Source of the DNA: Aquimonas sp964586455
GTDB lineage: Bacteria > Pseudomonadota > Gammaproteobacteria > Xanthomonadales > Xanthomonadaceae
Length of the DNA stretch: 64,000 bases
Direction: 5' to 3'
Assembly (NCBI GenBank): GCA_964586455.1
Contig: CAZPHV010000003.1
Location: 62,001 to 126,000 of the forward strand
The notes under the pieces were generated by a model. That model was not told the DNA's origin and did not search any database. It was given only the letters and a program-made list of their open reading frames with translations. Below are positions 58,164-64,000 of the stretch, in pieces; positions within the stretch are counted from its first letter, which is position 1, and the number at the start of each line of letters is the position of its first letter. The position numbers were made by a program, and so were the translations under genes.

Positions 58164-58284
58164 AGCAGGCTCCTGTGGCAGTGTGGGCGTGACGCGCGTG
58201 CGCAGACGCCTTCGAAAGGCTTTCGGCGCGCCGCAGCCTGGGCTCAGGATGCGCTGGCGGCACGCCGATGGGTGAACTACGCTA

Positions 58285-58298
58285 CCTGTCTAGACAAG
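58285..58298. promoter_or_regulatory. Putative HutC operator
   Basis: CCTGTCTAGACAAG contains the perfect palindrome TGTCTAGACA. It matches the CTTGT-N4-ACAAG form of HutC sites at nine of ten fixed positions. It lies 23 bases before hutC and about 120 bases upstream of hutU, suited to control both. Confidence 0.7.
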
Positions 58299-58320
58299 AT
58301 GCGGCAAGGCGAGGTGCAAC

Positions 58321-59034
58321 ATGGGTGAGACATCGAAGCTTCCACCCTACGCGCAGATCAAGCAGGCGCTGAAGGACGCACTCGCTCGCGGTGACTATGC
58401 GCCCGGAGCGCAGCTGCCCAGTGAATCGGCCCTGGTCGCGGAATTTGGCGTCAGCCGAATGACCGTCGGGCGGGCCTTGAACGCGTTGGCCGCTGAGGGT
58501 CTGATCGAGCGCATCCAGGGCGTGGGCAGCTTCGCCAGCGCGCTTGATCGGGTGTCCAGCTCGCTGACACTGCGCGATCTGAACGAGGAAATCGCCGCCC
58601 GTGGACATGTGCACACGGCCGAGGTGAAGCTGCTGCGGGCCGATGTGCCGAAGCCTGCGGTGGCACGCGCGTTCGAGTTGGAGCCCGGACGCGCCTTGTT
58701 CCACAGCGTGATCCTGCACTTCGAATCCGGGCGTGCGCTGCAGCTGGAGGATCGCTGGGTCAACCCGATTGAGGCCCCAGACTACCTGCAGCAGGATTTC
58801 ACCCAGATCACGCCGACCCATTACCTGTTCAACGCCACTGTGCTGTGGCGCGCGCGCTATGCGATCGAGGCGGTGAGGCCGAGTGTGCAGGAAGCACGTT
58901 GGTTAGGCGTCGAAACAGACGCCCCCTGCCTGTTGATCACCCGCGAAACCCACAGCCGCAGCGCGATGATCACCCGCGCTCGGTTGCTGCACCCCGGTGA
59001 GCTTTATGCCATCGAGGGCGAGTTTTCGCCCTGA
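58321..59034 (+). CDS. hutC: GntR-family histidine utilisation repressor
   Basis: 237 residues. GntR winged HTH (QLPSESALVAEFGVSRMTVG, RALNALAAEGLIERIQGVGS) followed by a UTRA ligand domain. HutC proteins release DNA on binding urocanate. Its 3' end overlaps the convergent GGDEF-EAL gene by 31 bases. Confidence 0.92.
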   Translation: MGETSKLPPYAQIKQALKDALARGDYAPGAQLPSESALVAEFGVSRMTVGRALNALAAEGLIERIQGVGSFASALDRVSSSLTLRDLNEEIAARGHVHTAEVKLLRADVPKPAVARAFELEPGRALFHSVILHFESGRALQLEDRWVNPIEAPDYLQQDFTQITPTHYLFNATVLWRARYAIEAVRPSVQEARWLGVETDAPCLLITRETHSRSAMITRARLLHPGELYAIEGEFSP

Positions 59035-61148
59035 GCCAGGCTGGCCAGCGGCAGCGGCCGCGCATACACCCAGCCTTGGCCCAAGGCGATGCCGAGCTCC
59101 CGCAGCAGCTCGATCTGCTCGGGGGTCTCGACGCACTCGGCGATCACGCGCAGGCCCAAAGCGCCGCCGATGCTGGCGATGGACTCGACCACCGCACGGT
59201 CCAGCGCTGAATCCTGCAGCCCCCGCACGAAGCCGCCATCAATCTTGAGGTACTGCACGGGCAGGAACTTGAGATAGGAAAAGCTGCTGAAGCCGGTGCC
59301 AAAGTCATCCAGAGCGAACTCGCAGCCATGCACGGACAGATGGCGAATCAGCTCGATGGCGCGATCAATCTGCACGACCGCGGCGGTCTCGGTAATCTCG
59401 AAACAGATCCTCCCGGGGTCGATCCTGTGCTGACTACATTGCTCGAGAAAGAACGATTCGAAGTCGCGCTCGGACAGCGTCGTGCCGGAAAGGTTGATGC
59501 CTACGCGGGCCAACCTCTGCGGCCCGGCCGCGGCGAGTTCGCTCAGCGCCCGGCGAATGACCCAGCGATCGATGTCCTCGATCAGGTCATAGCGCTCGGC
59601 GGCCTTGATCACGAGTTGGGTATCGGCGGTCTGGCCGTCAACCATGCGCATTCGCAGCAGCGCCTCGTGGTATTCGACGCGGCTGCCTTCGAGGTCCATC
59701 ACCGGCTGGTAGACGAGGCTGAAGCGGTCCTCGCTGATCGCCATCCGTATCTCACGCACCATCCGCATCTCACTCAGTGAGCTGGCGGCGGAGGCGTCGC
59801 AATCCTGATACACCCGCACGCGCCCACGCCCCGCCTGCTTTGCCAGCATGCAGGCCAGGTCCGCCTGACGCAGCGCATCCTCGGGACCGCCACCTTTGCC
59901 GTCGACGAAGGCGAGCCCGGCGCTCGCCCGCAGGTGGTGTGCCTCACCGCTGACCGTGAACTCGCTGGTGCCCAATCGCGCCAACAGATCGGTCATGCGA
60001 TCAAGCACCGCAGCCTGCTCACCGGGGCGGTAGCCCAGCAGCAGCGCGAACTCGTCGCCGCCGAGTCGGCCAGCGATATCGCCGGTGTGCAGGCCGGCGC
60101 GGAGGAACTGCGCGAACTCGATCAACAGAGCGTCGCCGGCGCGCAGGCCAACGGTTTCGTTGACCAGCATGAACTGGTCGATATCTACGTGGACCAGCGC
60201 GTAGTGGCCGACGCCGCGGCTGGCACGCTCGAACGCTAGCGCGAGGTGGCGTTCGAAGCTGCGTCGGTTGTACAGCGTTGTCAGCGGGTCGAACTCGCTC
60301 AGAAACTGGGCCTGCTGGCGGGTGGCCTGCTGTGCACTGACGTCGCGGAACACCAGCACGGCGCCGCTGATGCGTTCGCCAGAGGTGCGGATCGGCGCTG
60401 CCGAGTCTTCGACGTGGTACTCGTGGCCGTCGGCGGACAGCAGCAGGGTGCCGGGCGCCAACTCAACCACGCGGCCGGTCTCAAGGCAGCGCCGGACCGG
60501 GCAGGACTGCGCCTGGCGGGTGTACTGATTGACGATGCGGAACACGGCCTCGATGGGCTTGCCCTGTGCATCAGGCTCGCGCAGGCCCAGCAGGCGGGCC
60601 GCAGCGGCATTGACGCGCTCAATGCGGCCCTTCGCATCGGTGGTGATCACGCCATCACCAATGCTGTACAGGGTGGTGGCGACCTGATCCCGCTCGCGCC
60701 GCGCCAGACGCTCGCTGGCGCCCAAGGTGGTGATCGCAGCGCGCAGTTCACGCAAGTGCAGGTTCAGCGCCTGGAAGCGGTCGCCCTCGTCGGCACCGCG
60801 CAGGCGGATGCACACGCAGATCAGGCGCGGCTGTTGAGCGCTGTCGCGAACTGCGAAGGCCTGACAACGAAAACTGCCCGAGCGATCCTGGTGGAGCCGC
60901 CAGTTGAAGCGACCCGGCACCGGGCGGCTGCTGCGGGAAACGTTGTAAAGAAACTCAGCCAGCCTTTCGGCATCGGCGTCGAGTACGCGATCGAACAGGC
61001 GATTGCCGGATTCCGCGCCTTCAGGGCGAGGCCCGAGCAGCTCCTCTCCGCGGGCGCTCATCCACTCGATGCGACCCTCTACATCGACCACCAGAACCGG
61101 ATCCTGAAAAGTCTCCGCCAAGGCCTTGAACGAATCGGCCACGCTCAT
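59004..61148 (-). CDS. PAS-GGDEF-EAL signalling protein
   Basis: 714 residues, no membrane helix. Two PAS domains (about 5-115 and 155-280), GGDEF (GRLGGDEFALLLG) and EAL (YHEALLRMRM; LDDFGTGFSSFSYLK; ECVETPEQ). Both catalytic motifs look intact. The start overlaps the stop of the MetOD1 gene (ATGA), so the two are probably partners. Confidence 0.92.
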   Translation of the reverse strand: MSVADSFKALAETFQDPVLVVDVEGRIEWMSARGEELLGPRPEGAESGNRLFDRVLDADAERLAEFLYNVSRSSRPVPGRFNWRLHQDRSGSFRCQAFAVRDSAQQPRLICVCIRLRGADEGDRFQALNLHLRELRAAITTLGASERLARRERDQVATTLYSIGDGVITTDAKGRIERVNAAAARLLGLREPDAQGKPIEAVFRIVNQYTRQAQSCPVRRCLETGRVVELAPGTLLLSADGHEYHVEDSAAPIRTSGERISGAVLVFRDVSAQQATRQQAQFLSEFDPLTTLYNRRSFERHLALAFERASRGVGHYALVHVDIDQFMLVNETVGLRAGDALLIEFAQFLRAGLHTGDIAGRLGGDEFALLLGYRPGEQAAVLDRMTDLLARLGTSEFTVSGEAHHLRASAGLAFVDGKGGGPEDALRQADLACMLAKQAGRGRVRVYQDCDASAASSLSEMRMVREIRMAISEDRFSLVYQPVMDLEGSRVEYHEALLRMRMVDGQTADTQLVIKAAERYDLIEDIDRWVIRRALSELAAAGPQRLARVGINLSGTTLSERDFESFFLEQCSQHRIDPGRICFEITETAAVVQIDRAIELIRHLSVHGCEFALDDFGTGFSSFSYLKFLPVQYLKIDGGFVRGLQDSALDRAVVESIASIGGALGLRVIAECVETPEQIELLRELGIALGQGWVYARPLPLASLAQGENSPSMA

Positions 61149-61672
61149 GCGCGAACGCCGCGCATGAACTCGATACCACGAGCCTCACTGCCCGGCACCG
61201 CTGGCTTGAGACTGATCAGCACCTTGCAGCCGGGATCGCCTGCGGCAATCGACTCTTCGATCGAGACGCGCGCATAGCCGAGGTTTTCTGCGCTGAGCGT
61301 GCCGAAGACCGAGGTGGTCATTTGACACAGCGAGGTCCGGCCGCGCACAAGCTCTCCAAAGGGACAGCGATCATTGGCGAGAAGAATGGCTTCATCGCTG
61401 ATCGAGACGACCCGAAACCCGCCTTCGATGCGGCGTTTCAGGTCGACCAGGACTTCGGCGACCTGTCCCGTGGAAAGCGCGTCGACGCCATAGGTGCGCC
61501 GGTAGCCGGGGTCCATCCAATCCGCGATTCGCTGGCCCACGATGGCGATAAATCCCTCGGCCTCCTGCAGCCCCACGACTTCTTCCAGCACTCCGGCGAG
61601 CTCGCGCAGCAGCCTGCGCAGGAAAAGATCGCGATCGATCTGGATCGGACTGTCAGCAGGTTCCTGTTCCAT
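61145..61672 (-). CDS. MetOD1-domain sensory protein
   Basis: 175 residues. RCPFGELVRGRTSLCQMTTSVFG and SAENLGYARVSIEESIAAGDPGCKVLI fit the methanogen output domain 1 (MetOD1), found as an output or cofactor domain in two-component proteins. Conserved cysteines (RCPFG, SLCQM, GCK) may bind a cofactor. Coupled to the GGDEF-EAL gene, suggesting it modulates cyclic di-GMP signalling. Confidence 0.75.
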   Translation of the reverse strand: MEQEPADSPIQIDRDLFLRRLLRELAGVLEEVVGLQEAEGFIAIVGQRIADWMDPGYRRTYGVDALSTGQVAEVLVDLKRRIEGGFRVVSISDEAILLANDRCPFGELVRGRTSLCQMTTSVFGTLSAENLGYARVSIEESIAAGDPGCKVLISLKPAVPGSEARGIEFMRGVRA

Positions 61673-62004
61673 GACGATGCGTCGGCCCCTGTCCGAGTGA
61701 GATGAAGTTTCCGCATTCCGCCGCGGGCGGGCACGGAATGCAAGGTTTCCAGAGTTCGTGTCCTTCGCTGAAGGCAGCGAGGCCTGGTTCGGACCACTGC
61801 ATGACATCACGCCCGCACTGCACCTCGCCGCTCTTTCTGCGCAGCGGCGTGGCCATGCGACTACATGCGGCGTGCTGCGGATCCTGTGTGCGCCGGCCTC
61901 GGGATGCAAGTGGTGTGCTGGGCGAACGCAAAGCCGGTGGCCGCGCAGTGCGGCCCCAGCCCGGCCCTGAGAAGCCGCTCAATCGGCTCGGGGCCGCCCG
62001 GCGG
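61673..62004. other. Spacer without recognised gene
   Basis: 332 bases between the dps 3' end and the MetOD1 start. Only a short GC hairpin (GGCCGC/GCGGCC near 61940) that might end the dps transcript is seen. Confidence 0.4.
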
Positions 62005-62478
62005 TCAGGCCAGCAAGGAACGCAGCATCCAGGCATTCTTCTCATGGATGTTCAGGCGTTGGGTCAGCAGGTCAGCGCTGGGCTCGTCACCGGCTTCTCC
62101 GGCGGCTTTCAGAACCTTGCGCGCGGTGCGGCAGACGGCCTCGTTGCCAAGCACCAGCTGCTCGACCATGGTCTTCCAGTCGGGCACCACGTCGTCGTCC
62201 TGCTCTTTCAGGCTGCTCAGCTTGGCGAACTGCGCGTACGAGCCGGGTGCGGAGAAGCCCAGCGCGCGGATGCGCTCGGCGATCTCATCGAGCGCGGTCC
62301 AGGCCTCGGTGTACTGGGTCTGGAACATCAGGTGCAGGCTGTTGAACATCGGCCCGGTGACGTTCCAGTGGAAGTTGTGGGTCTTCAGATACAGCGTGTA
62401 GCTGTCGGCCAGGAAGTGGGCCAGGCCTTCAGCCACCTTCTTGCGCTGTTTGTCACTGATACCGATATCGATCTTCAT
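62005..62478 (-). CDS. dps: Dps-family DNA-binding ferritin
   Basis: 157 residues, four-helix bundle. Ferroxidase-site residues H37 (HNFHWNVTGP), H49 (SLHLMF), D64 and E68 (ALDEIAER) align with E. coli H51, H63, D78 and E82, but the position of D67 holds Gln53. It stores iron and protects DNA in starvation. No extended Lys-rich N-terminus, so DNA binding may be weak. Confidence 0.92.
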   Translation of the reverse strand: MKIDIGISDKQRKKVAEGLAHFLADSYTLYLKTHNFHWNVTGPMFNSLHLMFQTQYTEAWTALDEIAERIRALGFSAPGSYAQFAKLSSLKEQDDDVVPDWKTMVEQLVLGNEAVCRTARKVLKAAGEAGDEPSADLLTQRLNIHEKNAWMLRSLLA

Positions 62479-62630
62479 GGGAGTCTCCAGTCTGGGGAAG
62501 GGTGGAATGCCTGCGGCCGGGGCTGCTGCATCACGAGCATAGCCCCCGCATGAGCGCCTGACGCGAGCGCTCATGTGCATGCCGGTAGAATCGCGGCCCC
62601 TATCATTCCGAGGCCTCGCGCCAGATCGAC

Positions 62631-64000
62631 GTGAGCAGCACACCCGCCACACCGCCGGATCAGGCCGCGTCAAGCGAAGCCGCCAGCCAGCGCGCGCTGT
62701 CGAAGGCGCGCTCTGCAATGGCGCGTGCGCTGTCGCGCGACCAGCGTCGACTGCGACAGCAGCTCTCGAACTGGGAGCGCGAGCCCGGAAATGCAAGTCG
62801 GCGTGAAGCCTTCGAGAAGGCGCTCGGCCTCTCGATCGCGGCGCGCGAAGTGCGTGCGCAGGCGCTGCCCAAGCCGACCTTCGATACCGAGCTGCCGATC
62901 GCGCGCGAAGCCGAGTCGGTTCTCGAAGCGATCCAGAAACACCAGGTGGTGGTGATCGCCGGCGAGACCGGCTCGGGCAAGACCACCCAGCTGCCCAAGC
63001 TGTGTCTGGCCGCCGGCCGCGGCGTCAGCGGCATGATCGGCTGCACCCAGCCGCGCCGCATCGCGGCGCGCTCGGTGGCACGCCGCGTGGCGGAAGAGCT
63101 CGGCACCCAGCTCGGCAGCGCAGTCGGTTTCCAGGTGCGCTTCACCGAGCAGGTCGGCGAGCAGACCTTCATCAAGTTCATGACCGACGGCATCCTGCTG
63201 GCCGAGATCCAGTCGGATCGCATGCTTTCGGCCTACGACACCCTGATCATCGACGAGGCGCACGAGCGCAGCCTCAACATCGATTTTCTGTTGGGTTATC
63301 TGAAGGATCTGCTGCGCCGCCGTCGCGATCTGAAGCTGATCGTCACCTCGGCCACCATCGACACCTCGCGGTTCTCCAAACACTTCGATGACGCGCCGGT
63401 GATCAGCGTCGAAGGGCGCAGCTATCCGGTGGAACTGCGCTACCGACCGCTGGAGCTGCTCGGCCGCGATGAAGGCGGCGGCACCGTGCCCGAGGGCATC
63501 GCCGCGGTGATGGATGAGATCAATCGCGAAGATCCGCGTGGTGACGTGCTGGTGTTCCTGCCCGGCGAGCGCGAGATCCGTGAGACGCATCTGCTGCTGA
63601 GTCGCCGCAACTACCGTGAGACGATCGTGCTGCCGCTGTACGCGCGTCTGTCGGCGCGCGATCAGGACCGCGTGTTCAACCCGGGCCCGCAGCGCCGCAT
63701 CGTTCTGGCCACGAACGTCGCCGAGACCTCGCTGACGGTGCCGCGCATCCGCTATGTGATCGACCCCGGGCAGGCGCGGGTCAAGCGCTACAGCCCGCGG
63801 CAGAAGCTTGATCGCCTGCAGATCGAACCGGTCAGCCAGGCCTCGTCGAACCAGCGCGCCGGGCGCTGCGGGCGTACCGCGCCGGGTGTTGCGTATCGCC
63901 TGTTCGCCGACAGCGATTTCGCAGCACGATCGGCGTTCACCGATCCCGAGATCCTGCGCTCCTCGCTGGCGGGCGTGATCCTGCGCATGTTGGCTCTCGG
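62631..64000 (+). CDS. hrpA: ATP-dependent RNA helicase HrpA, N-terminal part (3' end outside window)
   Basis: DEAH-box helicase, 456 residues visible and open to the window edge. Walker A VIAGETGSGKTTQLPK, CTQPRRIAARSVARR, DEAH in LIIDEAHERSLNIDF, VTSATIDT, and motifs V-VI (VATNVAETSLTVP as ATNVAETSLTVP; QRAGRCGRTAPG). The GTG at 62631 is the likely start; upstream sequence is the dps promoter region. HrpA resolves stalled ribosomes or processes mRNA. Confidence 0.93.
   Translation, partial: MSSTPATPPDQAASSEAASQRALSKARSAMARALSRDQRRLRQQLSNWEREPGNASRREAFEKALGLSIAAREVRAQALPKPTFDTELPIAREAESVLEAIQKHQVVVIAGETGSGKTTQLPKLCLAAGRGVSGMIGCTQPRRIAARSVARRVAEELGTQLGSAVGFQVRFTEQVGEQTFIKFMTDGILLAEIQSDRMLSAYDTLIIDEAHERSLNIDFLLGYLKDLLRRRRDLKLIVTSATIDTSRFSKHFDDAPVISVEGRSYPVELRYRPLELLGRDEGGGTVPEGIAAVMDEINREDPRGDVLVFLPGEREIRETHLLLSRRNYRETIVLPLYARLSARDQDRVFNPGPQRRIVLATNVAETSLTVPRIRYVIDPGQARVKRYSPRQKLDRLQIEPVSQASSNQRAGRCGRTAPGVAYRLFADSDFAARSAFTDPEILRSSLAGVILRMLAL

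Overview
The window is a high-GC (mostly mid-60s % by eye), gene-dense chromosomal segment of a gammaproteobacterium, most likely order Lysobacterales (Xanthomonadales; Lysobacteraceae or Rhodanobacteraceae). The reasons are the gene order pabB-pabC-mltG-tmk-holB-pilZ, the PlsB, Obg, L21/L27 and hut gene types, a secreted protein ending in a GDGFE-type tail, and many intergenic palindromes headed by GTAG together with GGGATTC heptamer runs. I recognise no rRNA, tRNA, CRISPR, prophage or transposase gene.

Layout. 1-4.8 kb: a tightly coupled folate/cell-wall/replication operon (pabB 3' part, pabC, mltG, tmk, holB, pilZ). 4.8-7.5 kb: minus-strand membrane genes (NnrU-like, DUF4105, CorC-like). 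7.7-10.1 kb: a secreted M14 carboxypeptidase. 10.4-14.6 kb: HutD-like protein, ComEA-like helix-hairpin-helix protein, M20 dipeptidase, then a three-gene overlapping cassette (GlsB-like, META lipoprotein, SET methyltransferase). 14.7-22 kb: a degenerate P-loop protein, an S1/P1 nuclease, gap, an alpha/beta hydrolase and an orphan lower-GC gene, separated by repeat-rich spacers. 22-29.5 kb: alaS carrying an unusual inserted domain, a small secreted protein, ispA-xseB, tilS, coaE. 29.5-36.5 kb: uvrA-thioesterase-patatin operon, rplU-rpmA with a clear sigma70 promoter, obg. 36.5-43.9 kb: a lipoprotein, plsB, a phosphodiesterase/phosphatase-family lipoprotein, a GAF-GGDEF-EAL protein. 44-50.6 kb: a TetR-controlled RND efflux operon (adaptor, pump, outer-membrane channel). 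50.8-54.2 kb: a membrane protein, a histidine kinase/response regulator pair and a hydrolase. 54.5-59 kb: histidine utilisation (hutH, hutU, divergent hutC with an operator). 59-64 kb: a PAS-GGDEF-EAL protein coupled to a MetOD1-domain protein, a Dps-family ferritin, and the 5' part of an hrpA-type RNA helicase.

Most genes are housekeeping. The most unusual content is (i) the roughly 110-residue lower-GC in-frame insertion in alanyl-tRNA synthetase, and (ii) the spacers, which hold several distinct repeat families: GTAG-headed REP palindromes, some as inverted pairs (REPIN-like) and one tandem array; a 166-bp MITE-like element with 15-bp terminal inverted repeats; an 88-bp dispersed repeat; GGGATTC heptamer arrays; and a nested direct/inverted repeat cassette. 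All family assignments come from reading motifs and lengths by eye; no database search was run.
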